Assembly: GCF_001942305.1 (NCBI RefSeq)
Contig: NZ_MKKE01000027.1
Span: 1-55,403 of the forward strand
Origin: Saccharomonospora sp. CUA-673
GTDB lineage: Bacteria; Actinomycetota; Actinomycetes; Mycobacteriales; Pseudonocardiaceae
Direction: 5' to 3'
Length of the DNA: 55,403 nt
This document shows, in pieces, positions 46,531 to 54,691 of the stretch. A program made the position numbers and the translations under genes. Under the pieces are notes generated by a model. The model ran no database searches and was not told where the DNA came from. It worked only from the letters and a program-made list of their open reading frames with translations. The stretch's first letter is position 1; each line of letters starts with the position of its first letter.

Positions 46531-46555
46531 GAACAAACCTGCAGGGAGCGCCACG

Positions 46556-47431
46556 ATGGGAAATGCGCCGATGTCGAGCACGGTGCAAGCGCTCGAGCTG
46601 GGCCTACGGCTGCGCGAGCGTCGTGAGCAGCTGGGCTTGACGCTCAGTGCGGTGGGCAAGGAAACCGGCATCGGCGGCAACAACCTGTCGTCGATCGAGA
46701 TCGCCAAGCGCAAGCTGACGGCGCCCAAGTTGGAAGCGTTGGTCCAGATCTACGGGTTGTCCGAGGAACAAGCCGACGAGCTTGAGGTTCTACGGAGCCG
46801 CACCGAGCAGCGGGAATGGTGGGACGACTACGCCCGTCTCTACTCGGAGGAGTTCCTCCGCTTCATCGGCTTGGAGGCTGGCAGTAGTGCCTTCCGTCAG
46901 TACACCGCGGAGACCATCCCTGGGCTGCTGCAGACCGCTGACTATGCCCGGGCGATGATCCGCGGTGGCTCTCCCTACATCAAACCCGTCGACGTCGGTC
47001 CGCGAATCGAGTCCCGGCTCGCCCGCCAAGCACGGCTCGAGGGGCCGGATCCGATCGACCTGACCGTCGTCATCGGCCAGACGGCCCTGCGGCAGGAGGT
47101 CGGCGGCCGCGACATCATGGTCCACCAGCTCTCCCGCCTGGCGAGCCTGGCCGAGGAACGCCGCGACCACATCAAGATCCATGTGATGCCCTACAGCGCG
47201 GGTGCCCACCCGGTCATCGGTGGCGGGTTGACGATCCTCTCGTTCCACTCGCAGCTCCTGCCGGACATGGTCTGGCAGGAGGCCGTCACCACCGGCGCGC
47301 TCATCGATAAGCCGCACATCGTTCGCGAACTGAGCGCGAGCCTGGACGAAGCTATCGACCGTGCGCTGGATCTCGACGCCTCCCTTGAGATCATTCACGA
47401 GGTCCGCAAAGAGATGGAGAGACAGCCATGA
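46556..47431 (+). CDS. XRE-family regulator with DUF5753 domain
   Basis: The 291-residue product has an N-terminal helix-turn-helix (LGLRLRERREQLGLTLSAVGKETGIGGNNLSSIEIAKRKL, about residues 12-50) and a C-terminal DUF5753 domain (AETIPGLLQTADYARAMI; HPVIGGGLTILSF). This architecture is the common actinobacterial partner of DUF397 proteins, as in the BldB/WhiJ-type systems that govern development and antibiotic production. ATG 46556 follows AGGGAG. The stop overlaps the DUF397 gene. It lies directly in front of the five-gene enzymatic operon and may control it. Confidence 0.9.
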   Translation: MGNAPMSSTVQALELGLRLRERREQLGLTLSAVGKETGIGGNNLSSIEIAKRKLTAPKLEALVQIYGLSEEQADELEVLRSRTEQREWWDDYARLYSEEFLRFIGLEAGSSAFRQYTAETIPGLLQTADYARAMIRGGSPYIKPVDVGPRIESRLARQARLEGPDPIDLTVVIGQTALRQEVGGRDIMVHQLSRLASLAEERRDHIKIHVMPYSAGAHPVIGGGLTILSFHSQLLPDMVWQEAVTTGALIDKPHIVRELSASLDEAIDRALDLDASLEIIHEVRKEMERQP

Positions 47432-47808
47432 ACAACACTCAATCCGCCAGCTCGGCACGAGGCTGGTTCAAGAGCTCGTTCAGCAACCCGTCCCAGGAAT
47501 GCGTCGAGGTCAGGTTCGACGGCGACGTCGTCCATGTTCGGGACACCAAGGACCATGGAACCGGACCGGTCCTGAGCGTGCCGGCTGGCTACTGGGCTGA
47601 CTTCCTCGAAGAAGTCATGGGACGAGCCCCAGCTGGTTCTAACACGGCCATTGAGATCGTCGTCCATGCTGACGGGGGAGTCGACCTGCGGACACACCAC
47701 CACGCGGCCGGCCGCCTCTCCTATACCGCAGGTGAGTGGTCCGCGTTCGTTGCGGGGGTGCGGGGCTCCGAGTTCGATCTCCCCGTGGGCGGTCTGCTGG
47801 CAGTTTGA
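47428..47808 (+). CDS. DUF397 protein, duplicated domain
   Basis: The 126-residue product holds two DUF397-type halves. The first is WFKSSFSNPSQECVEVRF with VHVRDTKD. The second is recognisable from ADGGVDLRTHHH and LSYTAGEWSAFVAGVRGSEFD. DUF397 proteins act with the adjacent XRE-DUF5753 regulator, to which this gene is coupled by an ATGA overlap. The pair forms a toxin-antitoxin-like or signalling module in streptomycetes. Confidence 0.85.
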   Translation: MNNTQSASSARGWFKSSFSNPSQECVEVRFDGDVVHVRDTKDHGTGPVLSVPAGYWADFLEEVMGRAPAGSNTAIEIVVHADGGVDLRTHHHAAGRLSYTAGEWSAFVAGVRGSEFDLPVGGLLAV

Positions 47809-48358
47809 ACGGCCGTCACGGGCGCATGAAAGGGCGGCGAACCAAGGCCTGACCGCCGCGTAAGCGGCGCTGCGGACTGTCACGCACGGTCTTGAAACAG
47901 TGGCCGAGTTGCGCCGGTCGATTCGTGTGAACGCACAGGAACTGCCGAGACTGCTTACACGCTTCTCACTGCGGTCAGTGCGACCGAACGCTCGCCGAGC
48001 GTTCACGGCCTGCAAGATCGTGCGGCCGAGGTGGCCAGCACGCTCTAGCTGCGCATGTCGCGGGGCGGTAGCGCCGTGGCGAGGTAGGGATTTCCGGTCG
48101 TTCCGTCGATGCAACGGTCTCGTCGGCGTCCGCTGTCGTCGCTTGGTTGTCGTGGGTGTGGTTGATCAGGTGCCGGAGCGGTGGAGATTCCGGTGAAACC
48201 GAGCCAACGAATGATTGATGCGCTCTGTTGCCTCCCAAGTAGACGCCATTCGGGTGATCGTCGTAGAACCCGGTCACACACAAGTGGAGCTGTCCGTAAG
48301 GTCCGTCGTTTGGGTCATGATCGCCTGACGCACTCAAGGAGAAGGACCGCAACGGACC
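47809..48358 (+). promoter_or_regulatory. 550-base leader region before the methionine adenosyltransferase operon, with three hairpins
   Basis: No convincing gene is present. Hairpins are CGCCGC-GTAA-GCGGCG (47854-47869), CACTG-CGGT-CAGTG (47967-47980) and GAACGCTC-GCC-GAGCGTTC (47986-48004). The first probably lies in the 3' region of the DUF397 transcript; the latter two could be a terminator or operator. A strong ribosome site (AAGGAGAAGG) precedes the ATG at 48359. The length exceeds a simple promoter. I cannot match it to a known SAM riboswitch class by eye. Confidence 0.4.
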
Positions 48359-49621
48359 ATGTCAGCCGAGTATCTCGACCTCGACGGCAGCAACCTCGTT
48401 GTGGAGCGCAACGTACCTGCGCCCAGCGACATGTCGATCGTGGAACGCAAGGGGTGGGGGCACCCGGACACGCTTGCCGACCACCTTGCCGAACGCCTGT
48501 CGCGCGCCTACAGCCGCTACACGTTAGAAGAGTTCGGGGCCGTACTGCACCACAACTTCGACAAGCTGGCCCTGTTGGGTGGTTCTTCGGAGGTGCGGTA
48601 CGGGGCGGGCCGGATGGTTGATCCGGTTCGGGTCTTGGTCAACGGGCGTGCTGCACGTGAGTGCGGTGGAGTGGCGGTCCCGGTAGACGAGCTCATCAGT
48701 ACGGAGGTTGACGCATTCTTCGCCGAGCGACTACCGGAACTCGATGGACACTTGTCCATTGAACTCAACGTCACCAGTAACTCCAGCCCCGGCGCCGTAC
48801 TGACCGACAGCAGTGGCCCGTCCGATCGGGAGCGCTGGTTTACGCCGAGATCGAGTGATGACCTGCGGGAACGACGTCAGTTACTCGCCAATGACACAAG
48901 TCTCGGCACCGGCTGGGCACCGCAGAACCGCACGGAAGAATTCGCGCGACTACTGGCCTATCACTTCTCGTCGCCGGAGGGCTTTCGAGCTTCCCAACCG
49001 TGGTGCGGTAGCGATGTGAAGGTCATGGTCCACAGCGTCGGTCGTGAGCTGGACGTGGTGCTTGCGGTTCCGCAGAAATGCGCGCACGCGGCCAGCCGAG
49101 CCGAGTACCTGGAGAACAAGGACGCTGTGCTGGCCGAATGCCACCGGCTGGCAGCCCGATACCTGCCCGGGATGCAGGCACGGTTTCGGCTCAATGCCCG
49201 CGATTTGCCCGAGCGAGACGAGCTATACCTGACCTACACCGGCTCATCGATCGAGTCCGGCGATGAGGGCGTCGTTGGACGCGGCAACCGGGTCAATGGG
49301 CTGATTACACCTCTACGTCCGATGAACGTGGAAGGCGCGAATGGCAAGAACCCCGTCTACCACGTTGGCAAGCTCTACAACGTCGCCGCGAACAGGATTG
49401 CCCAGCGGCTACACGACGCCACCGGCGGATACGTCGAAGTCCACCTGATCAGCGCCACTGGCCAACGGCTGGACCGCCCCTGGCGGGTCCTGGTCCGCCT
49501 CGCCGAGGACGGCGAGAGCTTGGCCGACGACAAACTGCGGGCACTGCTATTGGAGACCCTGGACGCGTTCCCTGCCTTGACCGACGAGCTTCTGACCGAC
49601 GACGGCCCGACGTTGGCATGA
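48359..49621 (+). CDS. Archaeal-type methionine adenosyltransferase (S-adenosylmethionine synthetase)
   Basis: The 420-residue product resembles the archaeal MAT family (AdoMet_Synthase), not bacterial MetK. Family segments are [21 protein letters not shown] near residue 28, [18 protein letters not shown] near 60, [13 protein letters not shown] and EDVKVM-equivalent SDVKVMVHS. The strongest is the block [20 protein letters not shown] followed by [16 protein letters not shown] near residue 315. By family knowledge it makes SAM from methionine and ATP. As an operon gene beside two synthetase-like proteins, it probably supplies SAM or a SAM analogue for one pathway. Host housekeeping MetK is presumably elsewhere. 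The stop overlaps the next ATG. Confidence 0.85.
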   Translation: MSAEYLDLDGSNLVVERNVPAPSDMSIVERKGWGHPDTLADHLAERLSRAYSRYTLEEFGAVLHHNFDKLALLGGSSEVRYGAGRMVDPVRVLVNGRAARECGGVAVPVDELISTEVDAFFAERLPELDGHLSIELNVTSNSSPGAVLTDSSGPSDRERWFTPRSSDDLRERRQLLANDTSLGTGWAPQNRTEEFARLLAYHFSSPEGFRASQPWCGSDVKVMVHSVGRELDVVLAVPQKCAHAASRAEYLENKDAVLAECHRLAARYLPGMQARFRLNARDLPERDELYLTYTGSSIESGDEGVVGRGNRVNGLITPLRPMNVEGANGKNPVYHVGKLYNVAANRIAQRLHDATGGYVEVHLISATGQRLDRPWRVLVRLAEDGESLADDKLRALLLETLDAFPALTDELLTDDGPTLA

Positions 49622-51621
49622 GCAACCACACAACGTATCTGCTCCGCCATGGCCCCACCGCCTACAGCTCGGCCTACCGGGTCAACGGCAACCGTATGAT
49701 CGACGTACCGCTGACCAGCGAAGGCGTGGCCGCCTGCTACGCGGCGCGCCCCCTGTTGCCGAGCGGCGAGGCGGTGGCGTGCGTGAGCAGCATGTTCGAC
49801 CGGTGTGTGCGCACTGCTGAGTTGGTCACCGCTGGACGGGGAGAGGTGTCCCCTGAGGCTCACTTGAACGAGCTGGACTACGGGACGTTCGAGGGCTGCG
49901 CCTTCCTCGATTACGCCTACTGGCTGGCCGAGCATGGCCCGCACGTCGTGCCACCAGGTGGGCGTGAGTCGCAGCTCGAGGGAATCGTACGAATGCTCAC
50001 CGGTCTACGCTGCGCAATGGAGCAACCTGGGCCGCGCGTGGTGGTTGCTCACGGGCTGATCGTATCCGTGATCAACTGGGCGCTGCTCCATCCAGGCTGC
50101 TCGCTGACCGACGTGTTTCTCCCCGCCGCGCCGTGTCTGAAGCCGCTGGTCATCGGCGACGAACAGCTGGACGCGCTGACCCGCTGGCTGATTGGCGATC
50201 TTCACCGGGCTGCGCGCGAGCACCGTCCGTGGCGGGTCAACCTGGGGGTATTCCCGCGAGAGGACGTCCTGGACTTGCTACCGTCGGTGCACACGCTTCA
50301 GTACATGGAAACGAGGACGAGGCGACTCATGCATGATGCCCGCACCCTGCTTGACCTGGGCGAAGACGCTGTGCGTTCGCTGGCCCGGCGGGGCTACACG
50401 CTCGACCTAGCCACGATTCAGGACCTGTTCACCCGCCGGAACTCCTCGATCAAGAGCGCGGACGAGCTGCGGGCTGAGTCGAAGAAGGTCGCTACTGAAG
50501 TGGGCAAAGCCAGCCGGGCCGGCGACGACGCCTCGGAGCTGAAGGAGCGGGCTCGAGCGCTCAAGGACCGCGTGCGCGAGCTGGAGGAGGAGCAGGAAAA
50601 GGTCGAGGGCGAGCTGCAGGAGGAGCTGCTTTCGATCCCGAACTTCCCGGCTGAGGATGTTCCCGACGGTGCGTCTGACGAGTTCAACGTCGAGATCCGC
50701 CAGCACGGCACTCCGCCGAGTTTCAGCTTCGACCCGAAGGACCATGTGGACCTCGGCGAAGCGATGGGCATCTTCGACTTCGGTCGGGCTGCCAAGCTTT
50801 CCGGCTCGCGATTCAGCGTCACGCGGGGCGCCGGCGCTGCACTGGAGCGTGCGCTCGCCACGTTCTTCTTGAGCCTGCATACCGGGCGTCATGGCTACCA
50901 GGAAATCAGCGTTCCCAACCTGGTGAACCGGACCACGATGACCGGCACCGGCCAGTTGCCGAAGTTCGAGGAAGATCTGTTTCGTACCGGGGTCGCTGAC
51001 CGGGAGCTGTTCTTGATCCCGACCGCCGAGGTGCCGCTGACGAACCTGCACGCCGACGAGATCCTGCCTACCGAAGAGCTGCCCTACTCCTACACGGCGT
51101 GGACGCCGTGCTTCCGCTCGGAGGCCGGATCGTACGGGCGGGACACGCGCGGCATCCTGCGTCTGCACCAGTTCTCCAAGGTCGAGCTGGTGCGGGTGGT
51201 ACGTCCCGAGGAATCGCGCGCGGAGCTGGAGAAAATGCTCGGCCACGCCGAAGCGTGCCTGAAGGAACTCGGGTTGGCGTACCGCGTGGTGGCCCTTGCG
51301 ACCGGCGACCTCGGGTTCTCTGCAACGTTCACCTACGACATCGAGGTGTGGCTACCCAGCCAGAACAGCTACCGTGAGATCAGCTCCTGCTCCGACTGCG
51401 GCACGTTCCAGGCACGCCGCGCCGCGATCCGCACCAAGTCGAAGGACGGCCAGCGCGGGCTCGCCGCGACGTTGAACGGATCGGGTTTGCCGATCGGGCG
51501 CGCCTTGGCAGCACTGCTGGAGCAGAACCAACAGCAGGACGGCTCGGTCGTGCTGCCCGAGGCCCTGGTTCCATTCGCAGGATTCCGCAGGATCGCAGCA
51601 GACGGCACGCCCGAGTCCTGA
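49618..51621 (+). CDS. Histidine phosphatase-seryl-tRNA synthetase fusion protein
   Basis: The 667-residue product joins two enzymes in one frame. Residues 1-about 215 are a histidine phosphatase: YLLRHGPTAYS with catalytic His11, DRCVRTAELV, NELDYGTFEG and VVVAHGLIVS with His145. Residues 238-667 form a complete seryl-tRNA synthetase beginning MHDARTLLDLGEDAVRSLARRGYTLD. It has the N-terminal coiled-coil tRNA arm (about residues 280-345), motif 2 CFRSEAGSYGRDTRGILRLHQF and motif 3 NGSGLPIGRALAALLEQNQQ. No stop or frame change lies in the roughly 25-residue linker. Internal ATG 50329 could start a free synthetase. The synthetase part looks catalytically intact, so it may charge tRNA-Ser or activate serine for the pathway. 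Confidence 0.88.
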   Translation: MSNHTTYLLRHGPTAYSSAYRVNGNRMIDVPLTSEGVAACYAARPLLPSGEAVACVSSMFDRCVRTAELVTAGRGEVSPEAHLNELDYGTFEGCAFLDYAYWLAEHGPHVVPPGGRESQLEGIVRMLTGLRCAMEQPGPRVVVAHGLIVSVINWALLHPGCSLTDVFLPAAPCLKPLVIGDEQLDALTRWLIGDLHRAAREHRPWRVNLGVFPREDVLDLLPSVHTLQYMETRTRRLMHDARTLLDLGEDAVRSLARRGYTLDLATIQDLFTRRNSSIKSADELRAESKKVATEVGKASRAGDDASELKERARALKDRVRELEEEQEKVEGELQEELLSIPNFPAEDVPDGASDEFNVEIRQHGTPPSFSFDPKDHVDLGEAMGIFDFGRAAKLSGSRFSVTRGAGAALERALATFFLSLHTGRHGYQEISVPNLVNRTTMTGTGQLPKFEEDLFRTGVADRELFLIPTAEVPLTNLHADEILPTEELPYSYTAWTPCFRSEAGSYGRDTRGILRLHQFSKVELVRVVRPEESRAELEKMLGHAEACLKELGLAYRVVALATGDLGFSATFTYDIEVWLPSQNSYREISSCSDCGTFQARRAAIRTKSKDGQRGLAATLNGSGLPIGRALAALLEQNQQQDGSVVLPEALVPFAGFRRIAADGTPES

Positions 51622-51627
51622 CAGCTC

Positions 51628-52650
51628 ATGCTCGTCGGCGTCTGCGACTTCCCAGGCGACTATCCCTTCCCGCCGCCAGGATACGGAGGGATTGAACGGT
51701 GGCTGTGGGCGGTCGCGGTAGGTGCACGTGCCGCCGAGGCAGACGTGCACCTACTTGGCCCGCAGTGGCGGCCGGAACTGGCTACTGAATGGGAGATGCG
51801 GCTGGTTCGGCTGGAGGACATGAGCCTCGGCCGGCAGCAGGCCCGCAACGTTCGGAACACGGGCTACGACTTGTTGGTGGTCGGTCACGAATACCCTTCA
51901 TTGCCTGCATGGAGGGCAGTGTGGGAGTCCTTGGACGCCGACGTGGCCACCTTCCAGCACTGGCCGTATTTTCAGCACCAGCCTGATGCCTTTGACGGTG
52001 TCCATTCACGGCTGTATTGCTACTCCGACCAGATGTGCGACCGCTACGCCGAACATCAGCCTATTCCGGAGCTTGCCGTGCACGTTGGGCTGGGAGAGGC
52101 CGAGCTACCCGCACAGGATGGTGGTGCGCTGCTGTGGATGGGACGAATCGACCAGCAGAAGGCGCCGCATCTGGCCATCCGTGCGGCCGCACTCGCAGGT
52201 CGGGAGATCATCCTCGCTGGACCGGTGTTCGACCACGACTACGTGCAGGCCCACAGCGCGGACTTCGGCGCCGAGCACGTCACCATGGTCGGCGAAGTCG
52301 GTGGCGACACGAAGAGTCGCCTTTTGGCCGAGGCGGGAACATTGATCTACACCTGCGCGCGGGAGTACATCGAAGCCGGAGCTGCCACCTTCGGCGAGGC
52401 CCTGCGCGCAGGGACGCCGGTCGTCGCGTTGGCGTGGCAATCAGGTACCTGCGCAGCGGCAGCATTATGCGCACGGACCGGCGTCGTGGTCCAACTCGAT
52501 CGCGACGACGATGACGAAACCGCAGCCAAGGCGCTCGCGGACGCAATCGAGCAGATGGAGCCCGCCCGAGCCGCCGAGGTCCAGGAGATCGGACTCGCCC
52601 GATTCGATCCAGCCCGGCACTTCCGCGCACTGGCCACGCGACCATGTTGA
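51628..52650 (+). CDS. Glycosyltransferase family 4-like protein
   Basis: The 340-residue product has the GT-B fold pattern. It starts PFPPPGYGGIERWLWAVAVGAR (the glycine-rich N-terminal acceptor loop with GGIER). LLWMGRIDQQKAPHLAIRAA marks the start of the C-terminal nucleotide-sugar domain. REYIEAGAATFGEALRAGTPVVAL occupies the place of the GT4 E-x7-E motif (E..FG..EAL). It transfers a sugar, retaining configuration, to an unknown acceptor. It starts six bases after the fusion gene without a strong ribosome site and overlaps the next gene by seven bases. Confidence 0.82.
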   Translation: MLVGVCDFPGDYPFPPPGYGGIERWLWAVAVGARAAEADVHLLGPQWRPELATEWEMRLVRLEDMSLGRQQARNVRNTGYDLLVVGHEYPSLPAWRAVWESLDADVATFQHWPYFQHQPDAFDGVHSRLYCYSDQMCDRYAEHQPIPELAVHVGLGEAELPAQDGGALLWMGRIDQQKAPHLAIRAAALAGREIILAGPVFDHDYVQAHSADFGAEHVTMVGEVGGDTKSRLLAEAGTLIYTCAREYIEAGAATFGEALRAGTPVVALAWQSGTCAAAALCARTGVVVQLDRDDDDETAAKALADAIEQMEPARAAEVQEIGLARFDPARHFRALATRPC

Positions 52651-53644
52651 CTGGACGCGCTGTCGAGCTGCTCGCAGCGCTACGGCGGACCTTTCCGCGC
52701 TGGGACTGCACCCTCGACGGCGACCACATGAGACTCACTTACGGGAGCCCCGCTCCCACCTACCAACCCCCGCGCGCCGGCCATCCTGGCCCGAGATGAT
52801 CGCGACGCTGACGGACGCCTGCGCCGCCCACGGCATCCAGCGCGGGCGGCTGCTGCCTTTGAAAGGGTTGGACGATGCCGAGCTGACCTTCTCCGCCGTC
52901 CAAGCCCTCGACCCGTACCTCAAGCACCGTCGGCGAGATGTCCTCACGCACGGGTTCATTCCACAACCGGTCGTACGATTTACGGGCCCACGAGACGCAC
53001 ACGGGGCGTTGCTGCCGGGTTTTGCGACATCATTCGTCAACGTGTCGATCGTCGAACCAATCGACACGATAGGCGATCACGCGGCTTTGATCGACACATG
53101 GATCAGCGCGCTCTCCCACCTCGGCTTCCACACCCGACACCTCACCATTAGCGGCAGACTCGCCATATGGCAGCGCGCCCCGGTCAGCGGAATCACGCTG
53201 CGGTTCCACCACGAAGACCGCGAACTCGGGGACGCCGTGTTGCTGTGGAACCACGAAGACCCCTCACAGCTGGCGACCGACATCGGATCGGGCCTGGAAC
53301 GGCTTGCCTGGCTACTCACCTGCCAAAACTGGGACAAAGTCGTGTATGGCGCGCTAGCAGAGCAGGCAGCGCCGCGCGTGCTCGACGCCATACGCACTGC
53401 GACTCTCATCGTCGGCAGCGGCACTCGACCTGCCGCACGCGGGCCCGGCAGTGCTGTTCGCCGCCTGCTTCGCCTCGAAGACGAACGCATCGACGGCCTC
53501 GGATTCAGCCGAATCGTGCGGTGGGCGCACGCCTACTGGAATCGGATCGCGCCACTCCCGCTGCCCTGGCCACAGGTCTGCCAAATCATCGACGAGGAGA
53601 CGCTCGACCACTCCGCATCCGGGGAGACACCGTGGCTCGCCTGA
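52644..53644 (+). CDS. Alanyl-tRNA-synthetase-like catalytic-core protein, probable frameshift
   Basis: With one missing base restored near 52792 the product has 333 residues from ATG 52644. Otherwise a 51-codon ORF is coupled by ATGA to a 282-residue protein from ATG 52796. The core resembles AlaRS. ATDIGSGLERLAWLL corresponds to motif 3 (VDTGMGLERIAAVL), and ARGPGSAVRRLLRLED to the AlaRS segment RGYVLRRIIRRA. VVRFTGPRDAHGALLPGFATSFVNVS lies where motif 2 should be. The editing, C-Ala and most tRNA-recognition domains are absent. It could activate alanine or another amino acid without charging a normal tRNA. The overlap with the kinase gene is 13 bases. Confidence 0.6.
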
Positions 53645-54543
53645 CGAAGCAAATTCCTGCGGGAACGCACAACCGACTGATCGAGCACTATGGCCCGACC
53701 GTCCGCACCTGGCTACGCGGTGCCGAGGAAAACATCTCGGCTACGGCCGCGCGCTTCGGCCTCACAGTCGATGGATTCCATGATGCTGGCTGGGCTTCCG
53801 CGATCGGCGTGGGGCGCTTTCCGGACAATCAACCCGTGATCCTGAAAGCGTTCCCAGATCCTGAACGCTATGCCAACGAGCGAACAGCCCTGGAACATTG
53901 GGCAGGACACGCGGCATGCCGCCTGCTCGGTTCCGACAACGCAACCAGCGTTCTACTGATCGAACTGATCGGTGACACGGTGGGCGGATCGCCACGGCCG
54001 AGCGATGACATCCAACGGATCGCAAATGCGCTGCCTCAGCTCCATCAGGCCGAAGTGACGGGCAATAGCTCAGTCCCCACGCTTCGTGACTACTGCCGTC
54101 GAACGGTCTTGCCGAGGATCGAGGAACGCGCATCCCGCTTCGGCACGATACTCGGTGAGCACACCGTTCGCCGAGCCTTGAGTCTCGGCGCCGATCTGTG
54201 CGCGGAACCACAGCGCCCTGCGATGCTGCACACGGATCTCTACGCAGAGAACATCGTCTTCAACTCCGACCACGAACCCGTGTTCATTGACCCGCACCCC
54301 AAGATCGGCACTCCGGCCTTCGACTGGGCAGTCTGGTGCGTTTACTACCGAGACAACGATGGATTCACCAACAGGTTCGACCTTTGCCGGTCGCAGGCTC
54401 CGGCCCTCGCGGATGAAGCGCTGGCATGGTCACTCACCCTGGCAGTAGACGGAGCCTTGTACTACTCGGACAAGGAAGATCCCCGAGTGGCAACGACGCT
54501 ATCGATTCTCGAATCGCCGGAGTTGGCGAACCTTTGCCGCTGA
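53632..54543 (+). CDS. APH(6)/hydroxyurea phosphotransferase-like small-molecule kinase
   Basis: The 303-residue product has an aminoglycoside-phosphotransferase fold. QPVILKAFPDPERYANERTALEHW holds the Lys and Glu of the N-lobe. MLHTDLYAENIVF is the catalytic loop with Asp and Asn, and VFIDPHPKIGTPAFDWAVWC carries the metal-binding Asp. The DPHP..G.PAFD pattern is typical of the streptomycin 6-kinase/hydroxyurea phosphotransferase branch. GTG 53632 lies inside the previous gene. It may phosphorylate the operon product or an intermediate, for self-protection or activation. The phosphatase domain two genes upstream would be the natural counterpart. Confidence 0.8.
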   Translation: MARLTKQIPAGTHNRLIEHYGPTVRTWLRGAEENISATAARFGLTVDGFHDAGWASAIGVGRFPDNQPVILKAFPDPERYANERTALEHWAGHAACRLLGSDNATSVLLIELIGDTVGGSPRPSDDIQRIANALPQLHQAEVTGNSSVPTLRDYCRRTVLPRIEERASRFGTILGEHTVRRALSLGADLCAEPQRPAMLHTDLYAENIVFNSDHEPVFIDPHPKIGTPAFDWAVWCVYYRDNDGFTNRFDLCRSQAPALADEALAWSLTLAVDGALYYSDKEDPRVATTLSILESPELANLCR

Positions 54544-54691
54544 CAACAGCATCGTTGCATCCAACTATTCATGGTCCAGTGACTGGAGCCAGCTACCATT
54601 GGACCTTGAAGCGCTTCCTGCCCGCCGGCGCCACACTCGTCATCTATGGTCCCGTAGGGAGCCCATACAGATGCGAAGGGAAGCGCGCGTC

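Noticed and set aside
47975..48352. 125-codon minus-strand ORF in the leader of the MAT operon
   Set aside because: No ribosome site or family; the composition is only weakly protein-like and it would oppose the operon promoter.
32372..53644. Programmed ribosomal frameshifting as explanation for the split genes
   Set aside because: No slippery heptamers or consistent downstream structures are seen, and the affected families do not use frameshifting.
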